Shown piece after piece: positions 54,328 to 63,913 of a stretch of 64,000 nucleotides of DNA. The notes beneath the pieces are model-generated. The model made no database searches. It saw only the letters and a list, made by a program, of their open reading frames with translations, and had not been told where the DNA came from. The position numbers were made by a program, and so were the translations under genes. The stretch is from positions 62,001-126,000 of the forward strand of contig NZ_PXYK01000013.1 in assembly GCF_003012745.1 (NCBI RefSeq). The letters are read 5' to 3'. Numbering within the stretch: the first letter of the stretch is position 1; every line of letters begins with the position of its first letter. Source of the DNA: Kumtagia ephedrae. Lineage in GTDB: Bacteria > Pseudomonadota > Alphaproteobacteria > Rhizobiales > Rhizobiaceae.

Positions 54328-55391
54328 GACGGCCGCCAAGAAACGCCCCGATCGCCGTCATCGGCGGCTGCGGGTTCATCGGTTCCAACCTTGCCGACAG
54401 TCTTCTGTCCGGCGGCGAGGCCGTCACTGTCCTCGACAATCTCAGCCGGGCCGGCGTCGAGCAGAACCTTTCCTGGCTGCGCCAGCGCCACGACGGCAGG
54501 CTGACGGCGAGGATCGCCGATGTGCGCGACTGCGGTTCGCTGGCGGCGACCGTCGCAGAAGCGAAAGCCGTCTTCCATCTGGCGGCGCAGACGGCCGTGA
54601 CCACCAGCCTGGTCGATCCGGTCGATGATTTCGAAGTCAATGCCCGCGGCACGCTCAACGTGCTGGAGGCCGTTCGCGAGACTGGGCGCGACATCCCCGT
54701 CATCTTCGCCAGCACCAACAAGGTCTACGGCTCGCTTTCCGATCTCGGGATGACCGATGTCGACGGCCGCGACATGCCCACCGATGCGACGCTGCGCAGC
54801 CATGGCATCGACGAGAACAGGCCGCTCGACTTCAGCACCCCTTACGGCTGCTCCAAGGGCGTTGCCGACCAGTATGTGCTCGACTATGCGAAGTCCTACG
54901 GCCTGTCGACCGCCGTCCTGCGCATGAGCTGCATCTACGGCCCGCGCCAGTTCGGCACCGAGGACCAGGGCTGGGTCGCGCATTTCCTGATCCGCGCCCT
55001 GAACCGGCAGCCGATAACCATTTTCGGCAACGGCCATCAGGTCCGCGACATCCTCCATGTCTCGGATGCGGTCGCCGCCTACCGGACGCTGCTCGCCGGC
55101 ATCGGCCGCTTCCGCGGCAAGGCCTTCAATCTCGGCGGCGGCACGGCCAACGCGGTCAGCCTCGCCATGGTGCTCGACCACATATCCCGCATCGTCGGGC
55201 GCCGGGTGGAGGTCACGCACGATGCCCCGCGCATCGGCGACCAGCGCTATTTCGTCGCCGACACGCGCCGGCTGGAGACCGCGCTCGGATGGCGGGCCGC
55301 CATCGGCTGGCGCGACGGGGTCGAAGACCTCGCGGCCTGGCTGCAACGCAACCGTCCCGGCGAGGCGATGCCGGAAAGATTCGTCGCATGA
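54324..55391 (+). CDS. NAD-dependent epimerase (CDP-paratose 2-epimerase-like)
   Basis: Extended SDR of 355 residues. NAD loop APIAVIGGCGFIGSNLADSL, VFHLAAQTAVTTSLVDPVDD, FASTNKVYGSLSDLG and the catalytic motif STPYGCSKGVADQYVLDYAK; MSCIYGPRQFGTEDQGWVAH is close to CDP-tyvelose/paratose epimerases. That substrate assignment is tentative. Preceding and following genes are part of the same operon (overlap before, 43 bp after). Confidence 0.88.
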   Translation: MRRPPRNAPIAVIGGCGFIGSNLADSLLSGGEAVTVLDNLSRAGVEQNLSWLRQRHDGRLTARIADVRDCGSLAATVAEAKAVFHLAAQTAVTTSLVDPVDDFEVNARGTLNVLEAVRETGRDIPVIFASTNKVYGSLSDLGMTDVDGRDMPTDATLRSHGIDENRPLDFSTPYGCSKGVADQYVLDYAKSYGLSTAVLRMSCIYGPRQFGTEDQGWVAHFLIRALNRQPITIFGNGHQVRDILHVSDAVAAYRTLLAGIGRFRGKAFNLGGGTANAVSLAMVLDHISRIVGRRVEVTHDAPRIGDQRYFVADTRRLETALGWRAAIGWRDGVEDLAAWLQRNRPGEAMPERFVA

Positions 55392-55434
55392 GACCGGACC
55401 GCCGGGGGCGGCTCTCACACGAGGCGGAGAACCC

Positions 55435-56538
55435 ATGCTCCAGCGCCTGAACCGCCGACGGCGGCGCATCCTCATGACTGTCGATGCCGTCGGCGGCGTC
55501 TGGCAGTACGCGCTCGGATTGGCGGCGCAACTGGCCGAAGCCGGCCACACGATCATTTTTGCCGGACTGGGACCGCTTCCGGCCGACGGGCAGCGGCGGC
55601 AGGCCGAGGCCGTCGCGACCGTCACCTGGCTGCAAACGCCGCCGGACTGGATGGCGGCCGCCGAGGGCGAACTCGACGGGCTGCCCGACGAACTCGCGCG
55701 GCTGGTGCGCGACCACGCCGCCGACCTCGTCCATCTCAACGCGCCGGCTCAGGCGGCAGGCCTGTCGCTGCCTTGCCCCGTCGTCGTCGTGTCGCATTCC
55801 TGCGTGGTCACCTGGTTCCGCGCAGTGCAGGGCGCCTCGCCGCCCGCTCCCTGGTCCTGGCACAAGCGCCGCAACCGCGCCGGTTTCCGCCGCGCCGACA
55901 TGGCGGTCGCGCCAAGCGCCAGCCACGCGGCGGCCCTGACCGCCTGCTATGGCGACATCCAGCGCCTCGAGGTCGTCCACAACGCCGTCGCCGCGTTCGA
56001 CTGCGAGGCGCCGCGCGAAAACGATGTGTTTGCCGCGGCACGCTGGTGGGATGCCGGCAAGAACGGACAGGTGCTCGACGCGGCGGCGGCCAGGACGACA
56101 TGGCCGATCCTGGCCGCCGGTCCCGCAACCGGGCCGAACGGCGATGTGTTTGCCTTCCGGCACGCGACTTCGCTCGGCCCGCTGCCTCACGACGAGACCC
56201 GGCGCCGGATGGCCGCTGCCGGCATCTTCGTCTCGCCGTCGCTCTACGAGCCTTTCGGCCTCGCCGCCCTGGAAGCGGCGCAAGCCGGAACCCCGCTGGT
56301 GCTGGCCGACATCCCGACCTATCGCGAAGTGTGGGCGGACGCCGCCCTGTTCTTCCCGCCCCGCGACGCATCCGCGCTGGCGGACACGCTCGACTGTCTG
56401 GCTCGGGACGCCGCCCTCCGGCATAGCCTCGGCGCCGCCGCGCTCCGGCGCGCCGGCCGCTACACCATGGCCGGGCAGGCGGCCGCGATGAACGCCGCCT
56501 ACGCCGAAGCCGCCGCCATCCATGCGGGGAGCCGCTGA
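55435..56538 (+). CDS. Glycosyltransferase, GT4-type
   Basis: Cytoplasmic GT-B glycosyltransferase of 367 residues. It begins RRILMTVDAVGGVWQYALGL, as in WsaF/GT4 enzymes, and has the C-terminal donor-site block [20 protein letters not shown] with the E-x7-E motif, followed by GTPLVLADIPTYREVW. ATG 55435 is used with GGCGGAG upstream. Donor and acceptor are unknown; context suggests a xylose- or uronate-containing glycan. Confidence 0.88.
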   Translation: MLQRLNRRRRRILMTVDAVGGVWQYALGLAAQLAEAGHTIIFAGLGPLPADGQRRQAEAVATVTWLQTPPDWMAAAEGELDGLPDELARLVRDHAADLVHLNAPAQAAGLSLPCPVVVVSHSCVVTWFRAVQGASPPAPWSWHKRRNRAGFRRADMAVAPSASHAAALTACYGDIQRLEVVHNAVAAFDCEAPRENDVFAAARWWDAGKNGQVLDAAAARTTWPILAAGPATGPNGDVFAFRHATSLGPLPHDETRRRMAAAGIFVSPSLYEPFGLAALEAAQAGTPLVLADIPTYREVWADAALFFPPRDASALADTLDCLARDAALRHSLGAAALRRAGRYTMAGQAAAMNAAYAEAAAIHAGSR

Positions 56539-56539
56539 C

Positions 56540-57670
56540 ATGCGCTTCCTCTTCTACACGCACTCGCTCGTTTCCGACTGGAACCACGGCAACGCGCATT
56601 TCCTGCGCGGCGTCATGCGCGAATTGGTCTGGCGCGGCCACGACCCTGTGGCGCTGGAGCCGGAAGACGGATGGAGCCGCGCCAATCTGCTGCGCGACGC
56701 CGGCGAGCCGGCGCTGCAGCGCTTCGCCGCGAACTTCCCGGAGCTGGCCTCGCGCACCTACGGCGCCAGCTTCGACCATGAAAGCGTGCTGGCCGACGCC
56801 GACGTGGTCGTCGTCCACGAATGGACTGACCCCGTCCTCGTCGCGCACATCGGCAAGGCACGCCGCCATGGCGGGCGCTTCACGCTGCTGTTCCACGACA
56901 CCCACCACCGCGCCGTGTCGCAGGCTTCCGCCATCTCGGGCCTCGCGCTCCACGACTACGACGCCGTCCTTGCCTTCGGCGAGACGCTGCGCGAGCGCTA
57001 TCTGCGCGCCGGATGGGGCCGGCGCGTCCATGCCTGGCATGAGGCGGCCGACGTCAGTCTGTTCCGGCCCCGCCCCGAAATCGCCCGGGACGCCGATCTC
57101 GTATGGATCGGCAACTGGGGCGACGGCGAACGCTCGGCCGAGATCACGGAATATCTGGTCGAGCCGGCGCGGCGGCTCGGCCTGTCGGCTGTCGTGCACG
57201 GCGTCCGCTACCCGGCGAAAGCCCTGGCGGCGCTGGCCGAGGCCGGCATCGCCTATCGCGGCTGGCTTCCCAACGCCGACGTGCCCGGCGCCTTCGCGCG
57301 CCACCGCGTGACCCTGCACATCCCCCGCCGCCCCTATGTCGAAAGCCTTCCCGGCATCCCGACGATCCGCATGTTCGAGGCGCTTGCCTGCGGCATCCCG
57401 CTCGTCTCGGCGCCCTGGGACGACGCCGAAAGCCTGTTCCGTCCCGGTAGGGATTTCCTGTTCGCGCGCAACGGTGCGGAAATGACGTCGCTGCTGCGCG
57501 ACGTGCTGCACGACGCCGGTCTCGCCCGCTCCCTCGCAAAGCATGGCCGCGAAACCATCGCGGCGCGCCATACCTGCGCGCATCGCGTCGACGAACTGCT
57601 GACCATCCTGGGGCAATGCGGCAGCGCCCGCGTTCTCGACCAACTGGCACCGAAGGAGGCCGCCCAATGA
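56540..57670 (+). CDS. CgeB-like glycosyltransferase 1
   Basis: GT-B type protein of 376 residues. N-terminus MRFLFYTHSLVSDWNHGNAH and C-terminal donor block PTIRMFEALACGIPLVSAPW, then DDAESLFRPGRDFLFARNGA match the CgeB/Glyco_trans_1_2 group, which transfers sugars in spore-coat, glycolipid and polysaccharide pathways. Start is ATG 56540, immediately after the previous stop. It is the first of three similar tandem genes, likely arisen by duplication. Confidence 0.87.
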   Translation: MRFLFYTHSLVSDWNHGNAHFLRGVMRELVWRGHDPVALEPEDGWSRANLLRDAGEPALQRFAANFPELASRTYGASFDHESVLADADVVVVHEWTDPVLVAHIGKARRHGGRFTLLFHDTHHRAVSQASAISGLALHDYDAVLAFGETLRERYLRAGWGRRVHAWHEAADVSLFRPRPEIARDADLVWIGNWGDGERSAEITEYLVEPARRLGLSAVVHGVRYPAKALAALAEAGIAYRGWLPNADVPGAFARHRVTLHIPRRPYVESLPGIPTIRMFEALACGIPLVSAPWDDAESLFRPGRDFLFARNGAEMTSLLRDVLHDAGLARSLAKHGRETIAARHTCAHRVDELLTILGQCGSARVLDQLAPKEAAQ

Positions 57671-58761
57671 AGATCGCGTTCTACGGATCGAGCCTGCTGT
57701 CCTCCTACTGGAACGGCGCCGCGACCTACTACCGCGGGCTGCTCAAGGCCCTCGCGGCGCTCGGCTACGACATCACCTTCTACGAACCCGACGTCTACGA
57801 CCGGCAGAAGAACCGCGACATGGAGGCGCCCGGCTGGTGTTCCGTGGTGGTCTACGAGCCGACGCCGCAGGCGCTGATGCAGGTCACCGCGAGGGCCCCC
57901 GATGCCGACATCGTCGTCAAGGCGAGCGGCGTCGGCTTCGAGGACGAGGCGCTCCTGCTGGAAGCGCTGCGACACGCCCGGCCGGACGCCCTCACCATAT
58001 TCTGGGATGTCGACGCGCCCGCCACCCTGGCGCAACTCGGGGACGAACCCGACCATCCGCTGCATCGGGCGCTGCGCAAGCTCGACCTTGTCCTCACCTA
58101 TGGCGGCGGCGATCCGGTCGTCTACGCCTATCGCGCCATGGGGGCGAGGCACTGCATTCCCGTCTACAACGCGCTCGATCCGGACACCCATCATCCCGTC
58201 GAGCCCGACCGGCGCTTTGCCTGCGACCTCGCCTTCCTGGGAAACCGCCTGCCCGACCGCGAGAAACGCGTCGAGGAATTCTTCCTCGCGCCGGCCGCCC
58301 GCCTGCCGGCCAGCCGCTTCCTCATCGGGGGCTCCGGCTGGGACGACAAGCCGATGTCGCCGAACGTGCGCTGGATCGGCCATGTCGGCACCCGCGACCA
58401 CAACGCCTTCAACGTCACGCCGAAGGCCGTGCTCAACATCAGCCGCGACAGCATGGCGAGCAACGGCTTCTCCCCCGCCACCCGGGTATTCGAGGCGGCC
58501 GGCGCCGGCGCCTGCCTGATCAGCGACGCCTGGCTCGGCATCGACCATTTCCTCAAGCCGGACGAGGAAATCCTGGCTGCCCGCGACGGGCAGGACGTCA
58601 TCGACATCCTGGCGGACCTCACGGACGACAGGGCGCGCGCCGTCGGCGAGGCGGCACTGCGCCGCGTGCTCGCGGACCATACCTACAGCCACCGCGCGGC
58701 GCTCGCCGACGAGATCTTCCGCCGCTTCGCCAAACGCTCGCCGGTGGAGGCCGCCGCGTGA
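57667..58761 (+). CDS. CgeB-like glycosyltransferase 2
   Basis: GT-B type protein of 364 residues, MKIAFYGSSLLSSYWNGAAT at the start and TRVFEAAGAGACLISDAWLG then IDHFLKPDEEILAARDGQDV at the donor site, the DUF3880-to-CgeB layout. ATGA overlap with the previous gene. NISRDSMASNGFSPATRVFE is the most typical stretch. Confidence 0.87.
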   Translation: MKIAFYGSSLLSSYWNGAATYYRGLLKALAALGYDITFYEPDVYDRQKNRDMEAPGWCSVVVYEPTPQALMQVTARAPDADIVVKASGVGFEDEALLLEALRHARPDALTIFWDVDAPATLAQLGDEPDHPLHRALRKLDLVLTYGGGDPVVYAYRAMGARHCIPVYNALDPDTHHPVEPDRRFACDLAFLGNRLPDREKRVEEFFLAPAARLPASRFLIGGSGWDDKPMSPNVRWIGHVGTRDHNAFNVTPKAVLNISRDSMASNGFSPATRVFEAAGAGACLISDAWLGIDHFLKPDEEILAARDGQDVIDILADLTDDRARAVGEAALRRVLADHTYSHRAALADEIFRRFAKRSPVEAAA

Positions 58762-59861
58762 TGGCCCCGCTCGACATCGTCTTTCTCGGCCTTTCGCTGT
58801 CGTCGTCCTGGGGCAACGGCCATGCCACGACGTTCCGCGCACTTTTGCGGGGCCTGCACCGGCTCGGCCACAGGCTTACCTTCCTGGAGCGCGACGTCGC
58901 CTGGTATGCCGACAACCGCGATCTGCCCGATCCGGATTTCTGCGACCTTCGCTACTATCGCTCCGTCGCCGGCCTTTGCACGGACCATCGGGAGCGGCTG
59001 CGGTCGGCCGACGTGGTCGTCGTCGGCTCGTTCGTTCCCGAGGGAGTCGCCGTCATCGACACCGTGGCGCCGCTCTGCGCCGGCAGCTTCTGCTTCTACG
59101 ACATCGACACGCCGGTCACCCTGGCAAGGCTCGCGGCGGGCGACCGCGACTACCTGGCCGGCCGCCAGGTGCCGCTGTTCGACACCTATTTCTCCTTCAC
59201 CGGAGGGTCCACCCTCGACCGCCTGAGAGAGCAGTTCGGCGCCCGCCGGGCCGAGCCGCTGTACTGCTCCGTCGACGAGGAGCGCTACGCGCCGACCAGC
59301 GAGCGGCCGGTCTGGGAACTCGGCTATCTCGGCACCTACAGCCCGGACCGCCAGCCGACGCTGGAGCGCCTGCTGATCGACGTCGCGCGGCGCATGCCGG
59401 ACCGCCGCTTCGTCGTCGCCGGCCCGCAATATCCGGAGGGTCTGGTTTGGCCGCGGAACGTCGACAGGATCGCGCATCTGCCGCCTTCCGAGCACGCCTC
59501 CTTCTACAGCAGGCAGCGCTACACCCTGAACGTCACGCGGGCGGACATGATCGCGGCGGGCTGGTCGCCGAGCGTGCGGCTGTTCGAGGCCGCCGCCTGC
59601 TTCTGCCCCGTCATCAGCGACCGCTGGCCGGGCCTCGACGATTTCTTCCCGCTCGGCGAAGCGATCCATGCAGCCGACGGCGCCGACGATGTCTGCGCTG
59701 TTCTGACGGAAGAGGCCGAGAGCCAGCGCCTGGCCCTTGCCGAAAATGCGCGGAAGCGGGTGCTCGCGTCCCACACCGGGCTGGCGCGGGCGCGGGAGCT
59801 CGTCTCCTGCCTGACGTCCCCTTCCCGCGACAGCAGGTCCGCCGCGCCGCAGGCGGCCTAG
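58761..59861 (+). CDS. CgeB-like glycosyltransferase 3
   Basis: GT-B type protein of 366 residues, related to the two genes before it (LDIVFLGLSLSSSWGNGHAT; NVTRADMIAAGWSPSVRLFE; CFCPVISDRWPGLDDFFPLG). The start may be GTG 58758 or ATG 58761; the latter shares one base with the previous stop. Three tandem paralogues imply several consecutive sugar additions, or additions to different acceptors. Confidence 0.87.
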   Translation: MAPLDIVFLGLSLSSSWGNGHATTFRALLRGLHRLGHRLTFLERDVAWYADNRDLPDPDFCDLRYYRSVAGLCTDHRERLRSADVVVVGSFVPEGVAVIDTVAPLCAGSFCFYDIDTPVTLARLAAGDRDYLAGRQVPLFDTYFSFTGGSTLDRLREQFGARRAEPLYCSVDEERYAPTSERPVWELGYLGTYSPDRQPTLERLLIDVARRMPDRRFVVAGPQYPEGLVWPRNVDRIAHLPPSEHASFYSRQRYTLNVTRADMIAAGWSPSVRLFEAAACFCPVISDRWPGLDDFFPLGEAIHAADGADDVCAVLTEEAESQRLALAENARKRVLASHTGLARARELVSCLTSPSRDSRSAAPQAA

Positions 59862-59876
59862 TTTCAGGAGGAGCGA

Positions 59877-60914
59877 ATGCCTCGTTCGATGGAATTGCAA
59901 ACGGCGCTCGTCGCCGGCGGCGCGGGCTTCCTCGGCTCGCATCTATGTGAGTTGCTGCTGGCCGAGGGCCAGCGGGTGATCTGCATCGACAGTTTCGTCA
60001 CCGGCAACCGCGACAATCTGCGGTCGATCCGCGATCACAAGCGATTTCAGCTCCTGAAGCACGACATCTGCCAGCCGCTCGAACTGCGTGCGCGCGTGGA
60101 CCGCGTCTACAATCTCGCCTGCGCCGCCTCGCCGCCGCATTATCAGGCCGATCCCGTCCACACGATGCGGACCTGCGTCGTCGGCACGCTCAACCTGCTC
60201 GACCTGGCGCAGCGCCACGGCGCGCGCTTCCTGCAGGCATCCACCAGCGAGGTCTATGGCGACCCGGAGATGCACCCGCAGAAGGAGAGCTATGCCGGCA
60301 GCGTCAACTGCACCGGCCCGCGCGCCTGCTACGACGAAGGCAAGCGGGCGGCCGAGGCGCTGTGCTTCGACTTTCTGCGCGTCGGTCGCGCCGACGTCCG
60401 CGTGGCGCGCATCTTCAACACTTACGGGCCGCGTATGCATGCTGAGGACGGCCGCGTCGTCTCGAATCTCGTCGTCCAGGCGATGAAGGACGAACCGCTG
60501 ACCGTCTATGGCGACGGCTCGCAGACGCGGTCCTTCTGCTACGTCTCCGACCTCGTCGACGGCCTGCATCGGCTGATGGAAATCGAGCTGCGGCCCGACG
60601 GCCCCGTCAATCTCGGCAATCCGGCCGAGTTCACGGTGCGCGAGCTCGCCGAGCTGGTCCTCGACCTGACCGGGTCGCGCTCGCGCATGCGCTTTCTGCC
60701 ACTGCCGGTCGACGATCCCAGGCGCCGGCGTCCCGACATCGGCCGCGCCGGCAGCTTTCTCGGCTGGAGACCGGTCACGCCGCTGCGCGAGGGACTGCTG
60801 AAAACCATCCGGCATTTCCGCGAAACAGAAATCGAAGGCGATGCGGAATCAACTGAAGCGCGCTCAATAAGAAGCAGCGCTGCCTCCAATTTAGCCGTAC
60901 TTACCTCGCGATAA
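59877..60914 (+). CDS. UDP-glucuronate decarboxylase (UDP-xylose synthase)-like
   Basis: Extended SDR of 345 residues. NAD loop [19 protein letters not shown], conserved [20 protein letters not shown] with the [13 protein letters not shown] loop, catalytic Tyr-Lys in [16 protein letters not shown], and [20 protein letters not shown] fit UXS enzymes converting UDP-GlcA to UDP-xylose. The enzyme ugd supplies its substrate. AGGAGG lies 5 bases upstream of the ATG. It ends the plus glycan operon 16 bp before the convergent unknown gene. Confidence 0.9.
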   Translation: MPRSMELQTALVAGGAGFLGSHLCELLLAEGQRVICIDSFVTGNRDNLRSIRDHKRFQLLKHDICQPLELRARVDRVYNLACAASPPHYQADPVHTMRTCVVGTLNLLDLAQRHGARFLQASTSEVYGDPEMHPQKESYAGSVNCTGPRACYDEGKRAAEALCFDFLRVGRADVRVARIFNTYGPRMHAEDGRVVSNLVVQAMKDEPLTVYGDGSQTRSFCYVSDLVDGLHRLMEIELRPDGPVNLGNPAEFTVRELAELVLDLTGSRSRMRFLPLPVDDPRRRRPDIGRAGSFLGWRPVTPLREGLLKTIRHFRETEIEGDAESTEARSIRSSAASNLAVLTSR

Positions 60915-60930
60915 ATACAATCCGGCTCCA

Positions 60931-62634
60931 TCAGCGCGGCTGCCGCAAATGGCGCAGAAGCTTGTCCGCATAGCTTGTCGCGCAGGCTTTTGTCTGGCCG
61001 GTCGAAGGCTCGGCCGTCGACCATAGGCCGAGCTGGAAGGCGAGGTAGCACGGAAGCATGGCCGCGATCATGGCGCCCTCCGCTTCCACACCCCCACGGC
61101 GAAGCTCGTGGCGCAAGGTCGCGATGTCGTCCTCCGTCAGATCGTGCTCGACGATGGCGCCGGCGACGTCCCAGGCGATATCCTGGCAGCCGATCAGGTC
61201 GTGCGCCTCGCAATGATCGACCGCGTCGATCTTCAACAGACCGCACCCTGCCGCCAGCCACTCCCAGCCATGCAAGCGGTTGTCGGTGCGGATGCGGCGG
61301 ACGCGATCTTCGAGCGAAGCCACGCCGGACAGGCGACGCTCCAGTGCCGAGCCGGCTTCGGCGCCGAGCGCCTGCGAGGTGTTCCAGACCGCCATGTCGC
61401 GCAGCTTCTCCAGCGAGGCGCCTACGCCCGGCGCGCCCAGACACTTGCTCCGGCACGCCAGATAGGCGCCGAGCACCTTGAGCAAGACCTTGCGATCGCA
61501 AGGCGTTTCGCCGAGCGGGCGCCCCTCGACCCATTTCTGAACAAGAAAGCCGTGGCAAAGGCCAACCGTCTCGGGTCCGAATCCGGCGTGTGCCAGCGCC
61601 CGGGCGTCACAAAACTTTCGCTCGCCGACGTCGCCAAGGCCGGCGAACTTGATCAGCCAAAGACCTTCGGCATTGTGCGCCAGGAACTTTCGCCGCGCGA
61701 AACGCGTGTCGACCGGCTGCGGTTGGACGGCAGCGGCGGATTGGACTCCCGATAACTCCCGCAGCGACCCGTCGAGCGGCCCGAGCGTCTTCTCCACCCA
61801 GCTTCGCAATCCGCCTGCGCCTGAAAGGATGTCGTGCCGGCCTGCCGGGTGGCGCCGGACTGCATCCCAGACCGAACGCGTTTCCGCGGAGGCTTCCGGC
61901 CCCGGCTGACCGTCGTGGCTCGGGAAAAAATGGATGCGGCTCGCCGCAACGCCGTGCCCCGACAGCCATCGCGCCACGCTCGCAAAGGAGCTGCCCGACC
62001 GGCCCGGCCCTTCGTCGACGATGGCGAATTGCACCTCCGGATCGGCGGCATGAGGCTCGATCAGCTCCGCGTCGGCGCGGACCTCGCGATCATAGGGATG
62101 GCCGGCGGGCCGCAGGCTGATGGCCGGCGCCGCTCCGAGCGCGGCGGCAACCAGCGCTCCGAGGCCGAGGCCTATGCTCCTGATCCCGATCGCGACCGTG
62201 TTCGCCGCCAGGCCGGAAGCCCGCGCGGCCTCAAGATAGCTCTCCGGATAGAGTGCGTAGTGGGCAAAACCTTCCGCGGTACGCGTCTTGATGACACCGC
62301 CACCATGGCTTTGCCGCAGCAGCTCCGACAGCCGGCCGGCATCGACGTCCGCATCAAAACCGCGCCGCCACGAACGGCCGATCGCCGCCGCAAGAAGCAG
62401 CAGCAGCATCGCCCCACTTTCCTGCGATGCGGACCTCGCGTCCTTCCCCAGCCGGTCGAACCCGGCGTCGGCGACGCCCTGCACCAGCTCGGCCGCGCGG
62501 ATGAAGGCGCCCACCAGGGCGGCATGCCGGTCGATCCCCGCCGGCATTGTTTCGACACGCCGCAGTGCGCTGGCGAGCGACGCTTCGACGTCGGCCGCCC
62601 GTTCAATCCGTTCGAGGTCGCCATAGACGATCAT
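60931..62634 (-). CDS. Unknown two-domain protein: phosphoribosyltransferase-like part plus kinase-like part
   Basis: A 567-residue protein of uncertain function. The middle (about 220-260) contains FAIVDEGPGRSGSSFASVAR, which looks like a PRPP-binding loop of type I phosphoribosyltransferases. The later half has HNAEGLWLIKFAGLGDVGER and HGFLVQKWVEGRPLGETPC, reminiscent of aminoglycoside-phosphotransferase or choline-kinase folds, and CQDIAWDVAGAIVEHDLTED near a catalytic Asp. I could not assign a reaction. ATG 62634 is used, as no other start lies in frame upstream. It faces the glycan operon and lies next to inositol-phosphate synthase. Confidence 0.7.
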   Translation of the reverse strand: MIVYGDLERIERAADVEASLASALRRVETMPAGIDRHAALVGAFIRAAELVQGVADAGFDRLGKDARSASQESGAMLLLLLAAAIGRSWRRGFDADVDAGRLSELLRQSHGGGVIKTRTAEGFAHYALYPESYLEAARASGLAANTVAIGIRSIGLGLGALVAAALGAAPAISLRPAGHPYDREVRADAELIEPHAADPEVQFAIVDEGPGRSGSSFASVARWLSGHGVAASRIHFFPSHDGQPGPEASAETRSVWDAVRRHPAGRHDILSGAGGLRSWVEKTLGPLDGSLRELSGVQSAAAVQPQPVDTRFARRKFLAHNAEGLWLIKFAGLGDVGERKFCDARALAHAGFGPETVGLCHGFLVQKWVEGRPLGETPCDRKVLLKVLGAYLACRSKCLGAPGVGASLEKLRDMAVWNTSQALGAEAGSALERRLSGVASLEDRVRRIRTDNRLHGWEWLAAGCGLLKIDAVDHCEAHDLIGCQDIAWDVAGAIVEHDLTEDDIATLRHELRRGGVEAEGAMIAAMLPCYLAFQLGLWSTAEPSTGQTKACATSYADKLLRHLRQPR

Positions 62635-62715
62635 GAAATCCGCCAGGTCCGGGACTCGTCCAACCTGCGGATGCCGGGTTTGATCCAGTCCGGCCGGCTC
62701 CCGTCGAAAAGCGGA

Positions 62716-62740
62716 GGAACATTCCTTCGCTGTGCTGGTT
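62716..62740 (+). promoter_or_regulatory. EcfG-type promoter for inositol-phosphate synthase
   Basis: GGAAC (62716-62720), 16 bases, GGTT (62737-62740), 67 bases before the ATG. Exact match; shares the first 14 bases with the promoter at 43619. Confidence 0.66.
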
Positions 62741-62806
62741 CGGCCACGAGAAATGTCCCGGCCCTCAGTGGTCGTAAGGACCGGCCTTCGTCCGCCGCAA
62801 GGAAGA

Positions 62807-63913
62807 ATGATGACGCGCAAGAAAATCCGCATCGGCATCGTCGGCGTCGGCAACTGTGCCTCGTCGCTGGTGCAGGGCACCCGCTTCTACCGGGACGTCT
62901 GCGACAACGAACCCGTGCCGGGCCTGATGCATGTCGAGCTCGGCGGCTACCGCCCGGACGACATCGAGGTCGCCTGCGCCTTCGACGTGGCGAACGGCAA
63001 GGTCGGCAGCGATGTCGCCGACGCCATCTTCGCGCCGCCGAACAACACCGCCCGCTTCGCCTCGGTTGAGCCGACGGGAGTCAAGGTGCAGCGCGGGCCG
63101 ACGCTCGACGGCATCGGCAAATATCTGCGCGGCCCGATCGAGGAATCGGCCACGCCGGAGGCCGACGTGGCGGACGTCCTGCGTGCCACCGAGACGGACA
63201 TCCTCGTCTCCTATCTGCCTGTCGGCTCCGAACGTGCCACCGCCTGGTATGCCGAGCAGGCGCTCGCCGCGCATTGCGCGTTCGTCAACTGCATTCCGTC
63301 CTTCATCGCCTCGCGGCCGGAATGGTCGGCCCGCTTCGCGGAGCGCGGCCTGCCGCTCATCGGCGACGACATCAAGAGCCAGGTCGGCGCCACTATCGTG
63401 CACCGCATGCTGACCAATCTGTTCCGCGAGCGCGGTGTCAGGGTCGATCGCACCTATCAGCTCAATTTCGGCGGCAATACCGACTTTTTGAACATGCTGG
63501 AGCGCGAGCGCCTGGAATCGAAGAAGATCTCGAAGACCCAGTCGGTCATGAGCCAGCTCGACGTCCCCCTCGAGCCCGACAACGTGCATGTCGGGCCGAG
63601 CGACCACGTGCCCTGGCTCGCCGACCGCAAATGGGCCTATATCCGGCTGGAAGGCACCACCTTCGGCGGCGTTCCGCTCAACGCCGAGCTCAAGCTGGAG
63701 GTGTGGGATTCGCCGAATTCCGCCGGCGTGGTCATCGACGCCATCCGCTGCGCGAAACTTGCCCTTGACCGCGGCATCGGCGGCGCGCTGGAGGGTCCGT
63801 CGAGCTACTTCATGAAGTCGCCGCCGCGGCAGTTCACCGACGCCGAGGCGCGCCGGCGCACGCTCGACTTCATCGCCGGCGAGCAATCGGAATCGCTGAA
63901 GGCCGCGGAATGA
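62807..63913 (+). CDS. ino1: myo-Inositol-1-phosphate synthase
   Basis: NAD-dependent enzyme of 368 residues cyclising glucose-6-P to inositol-1-P. N-terminal [37 protein letters not shown], the catalytic block [49 protein letters not shown] and [20 protein letters not shown] match the short bacterial/archaeal type. ATG 62807 follows AAGGAAG. Inositol synthesis is uncommon in Rhizobiales, which more often import it. The stop overlaps the next gene as ATGA. Confidence 0.94.
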   Translation: MMTRKKIRIGIVGVGNCASSLVQGTRFYRDVCDNEPVPGLMHVELGGYRPDDIEVACAFDVANGKVGSDVADAIFAPPNNTARFASVEPTGVKVQRGPTLDGIGKYLRGPIEESATPEADVADVLRATETDILVSYLPVGSERATAWYAEQALAAHCAFVNCIPSFIASRPEWSARFAERGLPLIGDDIKSQVGATIVHRMLTNLFRERGVRVDRTYQLNFGGNTDFLNMLERERLESKKISKTQSVMSQLDVPLEPDNVHVGPSDHVPWLADRKWAYIRLEGTTFGGVPLNAELKLEVWDSPNSAGVVIDAIRCAKLALDRGIGGALEGPSSYFMKSPPRQFTDAEARRRTLDFIAGEQSESLKAAE

